Shown here: in pieces, positions 26,442-33,599 of the stretch
Layout of the letters: each line of letters begins with the position of its first letter
Position numbering within the stretch: position 1 is the stretch's first letter
Assembly (NCBI RefSeq): GCF_008932295.1
Contig: NZ_WBWA01000006.1
Coordinates: forward strand, 1 to 64,000
Length of the DNA: 64,000 nt
Source of the DNA: Brucella tritici
GTDB lineage: Bacteria; Pseudomonadota; Alphaproteobacteria; Rhizobiales; Rhizobiaceae
Reading direction: 5' to 3'
Position numbers and translations under genes: made by a program
The notes under the pieces: generated by a model
Told to the model about the DNA's origin: nothing
Database searches by the model: none
The model's input: only the letters and a program-made list of their open reading frames with translations

Positions 26442-26472
26442 CAAAAACGCCGGCTTCATGCTGGCGTTTTCT
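26442..26472 (+). terminator. Terminator after the YqjE-like gene
   Basis: AAAACGCCGGC and GCTGGCGTTTT pair around TTCAT and are followed by CTTTTC. It precedes the paired CTAGTGG palindromes. Confidence 0.75.
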
Positions 26473-26524
26473 TTTCCGCTCTCACCGCCAGCTTATTTGC
26501 CAACCGGCATATCCCCTTCTTCAG

Positions 26525-26600
26525 CTAGTGGTCTGATTCCGACATTTGCATTCCTCGGATATGAGCGCCGGGCAAATGTCGGAATCAAAAAGACCACTAG
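26525..26600. repeat. CTAGTGG-bounded palindrome 1 (76 bp)
   Basis: The ends are CTAGTGG (26525-26531) and CCACTAG (26594-26600). The arms TGATTCCGACATTTGC and GCAAATGTCGGAATCA are perfectly complementary, apart from a TTTTT stretch present only in the right arm. The loop is about 20 bases. The sequence could fold into a long hairpin. No protein is encoded. Confidence 0.75.
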
Positions 26601-26613
26601 TAACTTTATGATT

Positions 26614-26692
26614 CTAGTGGATTTTTCGAATTTGACGTTTGAAACGAGGATTTATATCGGAAGGGTATCAAACGTCACATTCAATCCACTAG
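26614..26692. repeat. CTAGTGG-bounded palindrome 2 (79 bp)
   Basis: The ends are CTAGTGG (26614-26620) and CCACTAG (26686-26692), with inner arms TTGACGTTTGA and TCAAACGTCACA. It lies 13 bases after palindrome 1, shares the terminal heptamer but has different interior arms. Its right end contains the last four codons of the histidine kinase gene (Leu-Val-Asp-stop). Confidence 0.72.
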
Positions 26693-28090
26693 CGACGACA
26701 GGCGGACAATCACCCTGGTTCCGACACCATCATCGGTCTTGCAATAGACAGGCTTTTCGCCGAACTGCATGCAAAGCTGTTCGATCACCAGCGTACCGAG
26801 ACCGTTCTTCTCTCCGGATTTCTGCTGGTCCTTGTCGAATCCCACGCCATCATCCTCCACGACCAGCACCGGAACCGCATCGTCACCCGGCTTCAGGCTG
26901 ATCCGGATATGCCCTTCCGGGCGTCCCTTGAATGCATGCTTGATGGCATTGGTGACAAGTTCGCCCAGAATGATGCCGATTGTCGTCACATCGCGCGCTT
27001 TCAGATCAAGCGGCGCGAAATCGGTCGTGAATTCGATCTTGCGGTCCTGCCCGATAGCGTTGCGAATATCGTTGATGACGGTTCCGAGAAAATCGTCGAC
27101 GCGGGCCGATTCCATATCCTCGCCCAGACGCAGGCGCCGGTGCGCCGTCGATACGGTCTGGACGCGATCACGAGCGGCGGCAAGAGCGGCACGGGCATCT
27201 TCGCTGCGCGTCTGCCGCATCTGAAGGCCAAGCAGGGATGAAACCGTTGCCAGCGAATTGCCGATGCGATGATTGGTGTCCTGCAGCAAAAGCTCGACGC
27301 GCTGGCGCTCATGTTCGGCAATGCGGCGCTCCTGCTCAAGCTCAGCGGTCCGTTCCTTCACGCGCTGTTCCAGCAATTGCTTTTCGGAACGCAGCACCGT
27401 CTGTCCCTCGAACATCGACCGCGCATAACGCTGAACGCGGCTAAACAGCAGAAGCGCCAGCATGGCAGCCGAGGCCAGCGCGACAATGGACGTTGCCGTC
27501 ATCCAGTAGCGCATGCTGTTGATCCGCTTGTTGCGTTCGAGAAGCTGCTGTTCTTCCGCATCGATGAATTGCGTGACGGTGTTGGCAAGCTGATCCATCA
27601 GCACCTTGCCCTCGTCACCGCGCACTTTTTCAACTGCTGCCGACACATTGCCCGACTGGGCAAGATTGACCGTCTCGCGCACATCTTCCTGTTCGCGCTC
27701 GACCAGCGCGCGGATTTGTTTGACCCGCGCATCCTGCTGCGGGTTCTGGCCTGTCAGGGCTTCAAGATCCCCCAGCGTCTTGTCGACGCTCAGGATCGTA
27801 TTGCGATAGAGATCGAGATAAGTCTCATCGAGCGTCAGAAGATAGCCACGACGGCTCATCTCGATATTGCTGGCAAGACGCGCAACCTTGTCGACCTGCT
27901 GGCGCAAGGCGTAATTGCGGGAAATATCGACAACCTGATGATTGACCCCGGACGACAGAAACAGCGTCATGACCGCCGACAGCAGCACAAGGCCGAGCGA
28001 GACGATAACCGCAACCGGCTTCGACGACGATTGAAGCAGCTTTTGCAACAAGGCTGATGGCAAGGACGCAACCCACAAACAAACAATCAC
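26681..28090 (-). CDS. CHASE3-domain sensor histidine kinase (HisKA_2), general stress locus
   Basis: A 469-residue inner-membrane kinase. The first helix is at about residues 22-42 (PVAVIVSLGLVLLSAVMTLF). A CHASE3-type helical sensor occupies about 43-185 (NIEMSRRGYLLTLDETYLDLY, DALTGQNPQQD-type segments), and the second helix is at about 193-213. A coiled linker leads to the HisKA_2 phosphorylation site LLQDTNHRIGNSLATVSSLL and a HATPase domain (ELVTNAIKHAFKG, DDGVGFD, GLGTLVIEQL). Such kinases phosphorylate PhyR. The GTG at 28090 lacks a clear ribosome site, so the start is uncertain. The last residues lie in a repeat. Confidence 0.85.
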   Translation of the reverse strand: MIVCLWVASLPSALLQKLLQSSSKPVAVIVSLGLVLLSAVMTLFLSSGVNHQVVDISRNYALRQQVDKVARLASNIEMSRRGYLLTLDETYLDLYRNTILSVDKTLGDLEALTGQNPQQDARVKQIRALVEREQEDVRETVNLAQSGNVSAAVEKVRGDEGKVLMDQLANTVTQFIDAEEQQLLERNKRINSMRYWMTATSIVALASAAMLALLLFSRVQRYARSMFEGQTVLRSEKQLLEQRVKERTAELEQERRIAEHERQRVELLLQDTNHRIGNSLATVSSLLGLQMRQTRSEDARAALAAARDRVQTVSTAHRRLRLGEDMESARVDDFLGTVINDIRNAIGQDRKIEFTTDFAPLDLKARDVTTIGIILGELVTNAIKHAFKGRPEGHIRISLKPGDDAVPVLVVEDDGVGFDKDQQKSGEKNGLGTLVIEQLCMQFGEKPVYCKTDDGVGTRVIVRLSSLVD

Positions 28091-28236
28091 TTTGCCGACA
28101 GGAAATATCAGCAGAAGCTAACCTACAATCGGTTGGATAAAATGCAATCGCTGTGGGCGAAAACAGGCGATGGTTTGGGATTTTAGCAACACAAGCCCCC
28201 CTTCCCATCTGAAAGAGGGGCGAGAGCGGCCTCGCT

Positions 28237-28809
28237 TTACGCGAAGCTTCTCAAGGTTGCCCGCGATGAATCGGCGTCCGGGCCGTAATCGCTTTCGCCT
28301 TCAATCTTGAGGATTTCCTGCAGGCGCGTGCGGGCACGGCTGACACGGCTCTTGATCGTGCCGACAGCACAGCCACAGATTTCCGCAGCTTCCTCATAGG
28401 CAAAGCCTGAAGCGCCGATCAGAATGATCGCTTCGCGCTGGTCGTCGGGCAATTGCTCCAATGCTGCGCGGAAATCCTGCAGATCAAGCGTGCCATATTG
28501 CGAAGGATGGACGGCGAGCTGTTCGCTGAACACGCCATCCGTGTCCTGCACCTCGCGACCGCGCTTGCGCATCTGTGTGTAGAACTCGTTGCGCAAAATA
28601 GTGAAGAGCCAGGCCTTCATATTAGTCCCCATTTCAAAGGACTCCTGCTTGGCCCACGCTTTCATGATCGTATCTTGAACGAGATCATCCGCCTTGTCGT
28701 GCTGGCCGATCAGCGATACCGCAAAGGCGCGCAGGCTCGGCAGCGATGACAGAAGCTCTCGCTTGAACTGTGCATTACTCTCAACCGACGGACCGGGTGC
28801 TGTGTTCAC
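28237..28809 (-). CDS. ecfG: ECF sigma factor EcfG (general stress response)
   Basis: A 190-residue ECF15-type sigma factor. Region 2 is FAVSLIGQHDKADDLVQDTI with MKAWLFTILRNEFYTQMRKR. Region 4 is LEQLPDDQREAIILIGASGF then EEAAEICGCAVGTIKSRVSRAR. It directs RNA polymerase to GGAAC-N16/17-CGTT promoters when released from NepR. A GTG start at 28809 is preceded by AGGAGAG. The start lies inside the end of nepR, overlapping it by 29 bases in another frame, so the two are translationally coupled. Confidence 0.93.
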   Translation of the reverse strand: MNTAPGPSVESNAQFKRELLSSLPSLRAFAVSLIGQHDKADDLVQDTIMKAWAKQESFEMGTNMKAWLFTILRNEFYTQMRKRGREVQDTDGVFSEQLAVHPSQYGTLDLQDFRAALEQLPDDQREAIILIGASGFAYEEAAEICGCAVGTIKSRVSRARTRLQEILKIEGESDYGPDADSSRATLRSFA

Positions 28810-29008
28810 GCATACTCTCCTGTTCAGCCTGATCGAGTTTTTGGAGAAGATCGAGGAAGCGATCCGGGATCGTCTCATCCTGTATCGAGGTGTACAGTGC
28901 CTTTAGTTTCAATCCGACTTCACAATTTGGTCCTAGTATATCCTTCTGAACGCGACGGGACGACCTGACCCCGGCTCCGTTCATGTGAAGGTTTTCTTTT
29001 TCTGCCAT
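28781..29008 (-). CDS. nepR: Anti-sigma factor NepR
   Basis: A 75-residue protein. The two family helices are recognisable: VGLKLKALYTSIQDE (helix 1, about residues 31-45) and PDRFLDLLQKLDQAE (helix 2, about 48-62), joined by the conserved TIPDRF. NepR sequesters EcfG and is itself captured by phosphorylated PhyR. It is the first gene of the nepR-ecfG unit and divergent from phyR. The region between carries EcfG-type promoter sequences on both strands. Confidence 0.92.
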   Translation of the reverse strand: MAEKENLHMNGAGVRSSRRVQKDILGPNCEVGLKLKALYTSIQDETIPDRFLDLLQKLDQAEQESMREHSTRSVG

Positions 29009-29069
29009 ATCTTGATCGTTCCGGGCTGATTGCCCTACCCTATTAATCTAAGCCCCTGCTTGTCCGGGA

Positions 29070-29094
29070 AATGCACGGGCTATCAAAAAGTTCC
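29070..29094 (-). promoter_or_regulatory. Probable EcfG-type promoter for nepR-ecfG
   Basis: On the minus strand GGAAC (29090-29094), 16 bases, then CATT (29070-29073). It differs from the consensus CGTT at one -10 position. It would make the sigma factor operon autoregulated, as known in relatives. It lies 61 bases before the nepR start. Confidence 0.5.
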
Positions 29095-29114
29095 CTAATA
29101 TATCTCCCAATGTC

Positions 29115-29139
29115 GGAACTTTTTTCAAAGCGTCCCGTT
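29115..29139 (+). promoter_or_regulatory. EcfG-type promoter for phyR
   Basis: GGAAC (29115-29119), 16 bases, CGTT (29136-29139): an exact consensus match 107 bases before the phyR start, pointing towards it. Positive feedback on phyR is known in related bacteria. Confidence 0.8.
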
Positions 29140-29246
29140 TAGAGTAGCATAATGCTGCGCTCAAAGCATGGGTGGGAGAGGACAATGATCTTGTCCGCCG
29201 ATGTGCATTCAATGAACGAAAGCGGCAGTTGAGGAGTTCCAATACC

Positions 29247-30041
29247 ATGACGTTATCGACGCGTATCGCGCCGCACCTTCCCTATCTCCGTCGTTTTTCT
29301 CGTGCTCTTACCGGCTCCCAGGCTTCCGGCGACGCTTATGTTGCGGCTGCCCTTGAAGCCCTCATCGCCGATGTGAGCATTTTTCCGGACACCTCGTCAG
29401 ACCGGATCGGCCTCTATCGCCTTTTCTGCGATCTTTATAAGACGGCCTCCGTTCGTGTGCCGGAGCCGGCGTCGGAATTTGCATGGGAACAGCAGGCGGC
29501 AAGAAATCTTTCGCATATCGCGCCCCTGCCGCGGCAGGCATTCCTGCTTGTGGCTGTGGAAGGCTTTTCCGACAAGGAAGCTGCCGAAATTCTCGAACTC
29601 GACGATGCCGAGCTGAGCCGTGTTCTTTCGGCTGCATCGACCGAGATTTCGCGTCAGGTTGCAACGCGCATCATGATTATCGAGGATGAACCGCTGATCG
29701 CGATGGATATCGAGCAGATGGTGGAAAGCCTTGGCCATGAAGTGGTCGGCATCGCGCGCACCAAGGACGAGGCGCTGGCGCTCTACAAGCAGGAAAAGCC
29801 GCGCATGGTGCTGGCCGATATCCAGCTTGCCGATGGCAGCTCGGGCATCGATGCGGTGAATGAAATCCTGCAGAGCGATACAATTCCTGTCATTTTCATC
29901 ACAGCCTTCCCGGAACGTCTGCTGACGGGCGAACGCCCGGAACCGACCTTCCTCGTCACCAAGCCGTTCAATCCGGATATGGTGAAAGCGCTAATCAGCC
30001 AGGCCCTCTTCTTCGAAGAAGCCTCGCAGGTCGCAGCCTGA
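29247..30041 (+). CDS. phyR: Anti-anti-sigma response regulator PhyR
   Basis: A 264-residue two-domain regulator. Residues 1-135 are a sigma-like domain (IAPHLPYLRRFSRALTGSQ, region-4-like QAFLLVAVEGFSDKEAAEILELDDAE) that mimics EcfG and binds NepR. Residues 140-260 form a receiver domain (RIMIIEDEPLIAMDIEQMV) with the phospho-acceptor aspartate in MVLADIQLADG and the conserved Thr/Lys in FITAFPERL and VTKPF. The ATG at 29247 is preceded by GAGGAG. Phosphorylation by HisKA_2 or HWE kinases, such as those at 26681 and 30740, releases EcfG. Confidence 0.95.
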   Translation: MTLSTRIAPHLPYLRRFSRALTGSQASGDAYVAAALEALIADVSIFPDTSSDRIGLYRLFCDLYKTASVRVPEPASEFAWEQQAARNLSHIAPLPRQAFLLVAVEGFSDKEAAEILELDDAELSRVLSAASTEISRQVATRIMIIEDEPLIAMDIEQMVESLGHEVVGIARTKDEALALYKQEKPRMVLADIQLADGSSGIDAVNEILQSDTIPVIFITAFPERLLTGERPEPTFLVTKPFNPDMVKALISQALFFEEASQVAA

Positions 30042-30055
30042 AACCAAAGATCATA

Positions 30056-30090
30056 AACTCCCGAAAGACAGACGCCTTTCGGGAGTTTTG
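30056..30090 (+). terminator. Terminator after phyR
   Basis: AACTCCCGAAAG pairs with CTTTCGGGAGTT and is followed by TTG. It lies 15 bases after the phyR stop. Confidence 0.8.
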
Positions 30091-30180
30091 TTGTTGGCGC
30101 TTCCCGCCACGAAGTCACACCGCGTTGCGTTCTGTCATGAGTATTTAGAGTTGTGAGTGCCTTAATTTTCCCGGAACCGC

Positions 30181-30206
30181 GGAACCAATATGGCTTCGAT
30201 GTCGTT
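30181..30206 (+). promoter_or_regulatory. EcfG-type promoter for the DUF1328 gene
   Basis: GGAAC (30181-30185), 17 bases, CGTT (30203-30206). A second GGAAC at 30173 precedes it. It lies 32 bases before the start of the DUF1328 gene, which places that gene in the EcfG regulon. Confidence 0.72.
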
Positions 30207-30237
30207 TCTCCTTCACACAATAAAGAGGAGACCAGAC

Positions 30238-30402
30238 ATGCTTTATTATGCGCTCGTATTTCTTGTGGTGGCACTCGTGGCAGGTGCGCTCGGCTTCGGC
30301 GGCATCGCTGGTGCGTCGGCCGGGATAGCGCAGATTCTGTTCTTCGTATTCCTTGCGCTGCTCGTCGTTTCGCTCGTGGCGTCCGCGATCCGCAAGGCAT
30401 AG
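30238..30402 (+). CDS. DUF1328 (YtjA-like) small membrane protein
   Basis: A 54-residue protein with two hydrophobic helices. It begins [20 protein letters not shown], then a GGIAG turn, then [20 protein letters not shown] and a basic end IRKA. This is the DUF1328 pattern, common as a small general-stress gene in alphaproteobacteria. GAGGAG lies 10 bases before the ATG. The promoter just upstream matches the EcfG consensus. Function unknown. Confidence 0.85.
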   Translation: MLYYALVFLVVALVAGALGFGGIAGASAGIAQILFFVFLALLVVSLVASAIRKA

Positions 30403-30739
30403 CAGATAGAAAATCAAAGGCTGTTTTTGACCTGACGATACACCAGCCTATATTGCAGTTTAATGAGATTGCCCGCCGCATACGACTGTGCGGCGGTTTA
30501 CCGGTTCCAAAATCCGGGCCAGTTCAAGGATCAAAAGACGATCACTCGATCCAGACCCGCCGACCAGTCGATGAAATGGACGCCATGGAACGGAAATTTC
30601 CGCTCAGTTCTCCCCGGACTTTTGCCGCTTTACCAACGGGCGACCCAAATATTTGTTTCGTCGCATTCTCCTACGCAAAACCGCTTCGCACTTTTGCTGG
30701 AAATGCTCTGAATTCGGTTGCGGGATAATCGGGGCAAAC
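30403..30739. other. 337-base region with a reversed AGCATTTCC repeat
   Basis: No gene was accepted between the DUF1328 gene and the HWE kinase. Bases 30661-30711 are a reversed copy of the repeat at 56061 and 56956. GGAAC at 30588 has no matching -10. The remainder (30420-30650) holds nothing recognisable. Confidence 0.5.
30661..30711 (-). repeat. AGCATTTCC..GCGGTTTTGCG repeat, reversed copy
   Basis: On the minus strand AGCATTTCCAGCAAAAGTGC, then GAAGCGGTTTTGCGTAGGAGAATGCGAC. It matches 56061-56110 and 56956-57005 almost base for base. GCAAAA pairs with TTTTGC. A plus-strand frame reading through it into the kinase gene is considered a false extension. Confidence 0.75.
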
Positions 30740-31750
30740 ATGACCGCTGGCACAAAATTCACCCTGCAGGAAACCGAACCCGACGCGGCCCGCCTGCGCG
30801 CATTGCTAAGGGCGGTGCGCAACAGCAATGTCTGCGTGCTCTATCAAACGCCCGATCTGGTTTATTCGTGGGGAGAAAACATTCCCCTCTACTGGCAGGA
30901 AAAATGGAAAGTCGGCGGAAACGACTGCGATTTCATTTTCTCCGCCACCCTGCACAAGCTCGATGGCGCAAAGCGCGCGGCGCTGGATACCGGCGAAGCG
31001 CAGAATGTGGAGATCGCCATCAATGATGGCGACAAGCTGCGCTGGATCGAATTCCATATCGACTGCGACCGCGACGAGAACGGCAATATTTTAGGATTGG
31101 TCACCACGGCCATCGAGATCAGCGAACTGAAGCGGCGCGAGCAGGTGCTGAAGACCTTGCTGCGTGAAGTCAGCCATCGCTCAAAGAACCTTCTGGCCAT
31201 TGTGCAAAGCATCGCCAGCCAGACGGCACGCTTCACCGATTCCATCGACGACTTTCTGCTGAAATTTCGCGGGCGCATCCAGTCCTTGTCCTATTCGCAG
31301 GATCTGGTGACCGATTCGAACTGGCGTGGCGCGCTGTTTCGCGATCTCGTGCATTCACAGGTCGAGAAATATATCGATGTCAGCGACGAACGTCTGTGCA
31401 TCGAGGGCGATAATCCCTATCTTTTCCCCGGCGCCGCACTGCATGTCGGCCTCGCACTGCATGAGCTGGTGGTCAATGCGACCTCCTTCGGCGGTCTATC
31501 GATCCCTTATGGCCGCGTGAAGATTTCAGCACAGGTCATGCATGTCGCCAGCGGCGACGACAGGCTGGAGTTTCGCTGGGAAGAAACCAATCCTGCAATG
31601 CCCGAGGTTTTCGAGCACGATCCGCGTTTTGGCAGCGCCGTGTTGCAGCGCATCGTTCCGGCCTCCGTCAATGGTCACGCCGAATATCGCATCGACGGGA
31701 CCGGGGCCGTCTATTCTCTCGTCATCCCCACGGAACAGTTTGACGCCTGA
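30740..31750 (+). CDS. HWE-family sensor histidine kinase (soluble)
   Basis: A 336-residue kinase without membrane helices. An N-terminal PAS-like sensor (about residues 18-130, ending LGLVTTAIEISELKRREQVL) leads to the phosphorylation site LLREVSHRSKNLLAIVQSIA of the HWE/HisKA_2 type, then an ATP-binding part with ELVVNATSFGGLSIPYG and WEETNPA. It lies 340 bases after the DUF1328 gene in the stress cluster and is a plausible second input kinase for PhyR. The ATG at 30740 was chosen because the longer frame is translated from a palindromic repeat. The signal sensed is unknown. Confidence 0.82.
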   Translation: MTAGTKFTLQETEPDAARLRALLRAVRNSNVCVLYQTPDLVYSWGENIPLYWQEKWKVGGNDCDFIFSATLHKLDGAKRAALDTGEAQNVEIAINDGDKLRWIEFHIDCDRDENGNILGLVTTAIEISELKRREQVLKTLLREVSHRSKNLLAIVQSIASQTARFTDSIDDFLLKFRGRIQSLSYSQDLVTDSNWRGALFRDLVHSQVEKYIDVSDERLCIEGDNPYLFPGAALHVGLALHELVVNATSFGGLSIPYGRVKISAQVMHVASGDDRLEFRWEETNPAMPEVFEHDPRFGSAVLQRIVPASVNGHAEYRIDGTGAVYSLVIPTEQFDA

Positions 31751-31780
31751 TCAGACGACAACTTCTCAACAGCTACAAAA

Positions 31781-31821
31781 AAGCCGCCATGGTCAGACCT
31801 GAGTCTGATCCACGGCGGCTT
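31781..31821 (+). terminator. Terminator-like hairpin after the HWE kinase
   Basis: AAGCCGCCATGG and CCACGGCGGCTT pair, with an inner TCAGAC/GTCTGA stem. It lies 30 bases after the stop. The T run is short. Confidence 0.6.
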
Positions 31822-31986
31822 GCTCTGAATTTGCGGAACGCCAGCTGCATGACGTTTGACGGTCAGCGCGGCATTCTCGCCGCTCGCCTCGTGCGGGGAG
31901 GTTGAGGCGAACTCTGAAGGCCGCGTTGTGGGGGCGGGGTCACGACCTTCATGCGCGCTTAACGCCACAGATGAAACTTGGTTCCG

Positions 31987-32412
31987 TCAGTTTCGAATTT
32001 TTTTGCAATAAAGTTCGAGCCGGTGATGCACGATCTCATAACCGAGCGATCTGGCGATCTCTTCCTGCAGCTTTTCGATCTTGTCGGAGCGAAATTCCAC
32101 CACATCGCCAGAGTCCATATCGATGATGTGATCGTGATGCGCGCCGCTTGCCTGTTCGAAACGCGAAGGCCCCCCGGCAAAGGCGTGCCGGTGGATGGCA
32201 CCGCGTTCTTCGAGAAGCTTCATCGTGCGATAGACGGTCGAAAGCGAAATACTGCTATCGATCTCGACCGCGCGGCGAAAAATCTCCAGCGCGTCGGGGT
32301 GATCTTCCGTCTCGGTCAATATGTTCAGGATGATCCGGCGCGGCCGCGTGATGCGGACGCCTGCCTGGCGCAGTTCCTGTTCATAATCGGGCTTCTTGTA
32401 CGATTCTCTCAT
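31987..32412 (-). CDS. Fur-family metalloregulator (Fur/Mur type)
   Basis: A 141-residue regulator. An N-terminal winged helix has [21 protein letters not shown] and the recognition helix [19 protein letters not shown]. The dimerisation domain has the metal-binding [18 protein letters not shown] and HRLELYCKK. The CxxC structural-zinc motifs of Zur and enterobacterial Fur are missing, as in rhizobial Mur, so manganese or iron sensing is likely; it does not look like Irr. The ATG at 32412 gives the family length. A perfect palindrome sits 26 bases before the start. Confidence 0.82.
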   Translation of the reverse strand: MRESYKKPDYEQELRQAGVRITRPRRIILNILTETEDHPDALEIFRRAVEIDSSISLSTVYRTMKLLEERGAIHRHAFAGGPSRFEQASGAHHDHIIDMDSGDVVEFRSDKIEKLQEEIARSLGYEIVHHRLELYCKKIRN

Positions 32413-32437
32413 GCGCCGATTATGCACCGTCGCATCG

Positions 32438-32461
32438 CCAGTTGCAAATTTTTGCAACTGG
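32438..32461. promoter_or_regulatory. Perfect palindrome upstream of the Fur-family gene
   Basis: CCAGTTGCAAA and TTTGCAACTGG form 11-bp arms around a TT centre. It lies 26 bases before the regulator start. The TTGCAA halves resemble manganese-responsive sites bound by Mur in rhizobia. Autoregulation is the simplest reading, unproven here. Confidence 0.55.
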
Positions 32462-32504
32462 AGCCAGTCCGATCTCCCCAACCCATTACTGTGAATGTAC
32501 TTTG

Positions 32505-32606
32505 GAGCGCGTTTCGATCTGATTGAATCAGATCGGCGCTCTAACTGTTTTTCTGACGCGCATCATATCCGAAAACCGTTTCACACTTTTCGGGACGCGC
32601 CCTAGT
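32505..32606. repeat. Composite palindromic repeat (102 bp)
   Basis: Left module: GAGCGC and GCGCTC enclose CGATCTGATT/AATCAGATCG. Right module: a reversed member of the GCATCC..GGTTTTC family (CCGAAAA pairs with TTTTCGG) ending GGGACGCGCCCTAG. This two-module mosaic is of the Rhizobiales intergenic mosaic type. Confidence 0.7.
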
Positions 32607-32871
32607 GACTAATATCCGCTAACCGTTCGACATCGGACACGTCAGCCTTGTCGTTCAGATGGTATTGTCCCCTGCCCACCCGCACAAAAAGCGCGTTGCC
32701 TTCCGGTTGGTTGTCTGTGCAGTTTTCGGCAAGGAACGAGAAGTATCTGGAATAAGGCCAGCCCGGAGCGACCCGTCGCACATCTCTCGGCGAGAAAGGT
32801 TCGGCAAGAATACCTTCCACCCTGACAGCATTATGGATTTGAGGATAAATATTCGACCCAATTTTCCACAT
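32602..32871 (-). pseudogene. Possible remnant of a DUF7669-like winged-helix protein
   Basis: An 89-codon frame. Its central part, VRRVAPGWPYSRYFSFLAE then ALFVRVGRGQYHLND, resembles the end of small winged-helix domains (FxxxDVxxxxPxxP..LxRVGRGxYxL) found near restriction or orphan genes. A stop lies directly upstream of its first ATG and no ribosome site is visible. It may be a truncated or decayed gene, or a short independent protein. The neighbourhood is repeat-rich and more AT-rich. Confidence 0.35.
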
Positions 32872-32945
32872 GCATCAACTTTATCACCACCATATGCAGC
32901 ATTCATATCCCGCGAACACGGGATAATTGCAGATTTTTTGCTTGG

Positions 32946-33227
32946 TCATAAAATGCTTAGATAGATAAGCGGAGACAGGCAGAGAAAGAGGCCGATAAAC
33001 GCAACGAGGCTGCGCCAGTAAAACAGCCCCCAAAGACCGAAAATTATCGCCACGGGCGCAGTATAAATGCTGAATATGACAAGATATCCATCATCACCGA
33101 CGCCAAACAGCACGATATAGAAAAATATGAATGCGGTCGCAGCACCAAAAGCCAGCGACACGATGGCGGAAAAGCACCAGTCCCGCTTGCGCACCAATCG
33201 GTGCGTATCCGCTTTATCCAAAGCCAT
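32946..33227 (-). CDS. Small polytopic membrane protein, unknown
   Basis: A 93-residue protein with three predicted membrane helices: about residues 20-42 (SAIVSLAFGAATAFIFFYIV), 48-68 (YLVIFSIYTAPVAIIFGLWG) and 72-92 (SLVAFIGLFLCLSPLIYLSI), after a charged N-terminus (LDKADTHRLVRKRD). It starts 12 bases after the 33240-33509 gene on the same strand, so the two are probably one transcript. No family recognised and the ribosome site is weak. Confidence 0.5.
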   Translation of the reverse strand: MALDKADTHRLVRKRDWCFSAIVSLAFGAATAFIFFYIVLFGVGDDGYLVIFSIYTAPVAIIFGLWGLFYWRSLVAFIGLFLCLSPLIYLSIL

Positions 33228-33239
33228 TACCAACGATCG

Positions 33240-33509
33240 TCATTCGGCTGCAGCAAGTACTGTAAAGAGTGCAGCTCCGTCGCGATCCAGCTCTTCGACT
33301 GACACCGGATAGGTGTGGCCTTCATGCGATTTGAGGCCAACTGCGGACGCATTCATCGCATCGGATATTGCGTCCTTGCTGCCCCAGAACTTACCGCGCT
33401 TTGTCAGGTCCGCCCCGTCATCGGGAATAGCAACGCTAAACTCCACCGCACCTTTATCGATGCCGTCGCAAATGAGGTTCGCCGATCCTGTCTTGATTGA
33501 AACGCTCAT
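33240..33509 (-). CDS. Small soluble protein, unknown
   Basis: An 89-residue protein with GGAGG 4 bases before the ATG at 33509, a strong sign of a real gene. It is acidic overall, begins MSVSIKTGSANLICDGI, contains AIPDDGADLTKRGKFWGSKD and ends in VEELDRDGAALFTVLAAAE. No signal peptide, helix or motif was recognised. It lies next to tRNA-Glu and upstream of a small membrane protein gene. Function unknown. Confidence 0.6.
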   Translation of the reverse strand: MSVSIKTGSANLICDGIDKGAVEFSVAIPDDGADLTKRGKFWGSKDAISDAMNASAVGLKSHEGHTYPVSVEELDRDGAALFTVLAAAE

Positions 33510-33599
33510 TGTTCCTCCGTGCCTGGTTGATCCCTCATCGGGTAGGTAACCTAGCGCGCATCCGGAAATGTGTAAAATACTGCGTGGGAAAGAAGATGA

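Noticed and set aside
25386-26692. Repeats considered as a CRISPR array
   Set aside because: Copies are far apart in the window, lack regular spacers, are imperfect and fold into hairpins. No cas genes are present.
30153-30728. A 191-codon plus frame covering the DUF1328 gene and downstream DNA
   Set aside because: It overlaps a well supported small gene in another frame, has no ribosome site and reads through a palindromic repeat.
31711-31968. An 85-codon minus frame between the HWE kinase and the Fur-family gene
   Set aside because: It runs through the kinase terminator hairpin, and its sequence is Pro/Ser/Arg-rich without a ribosome site.
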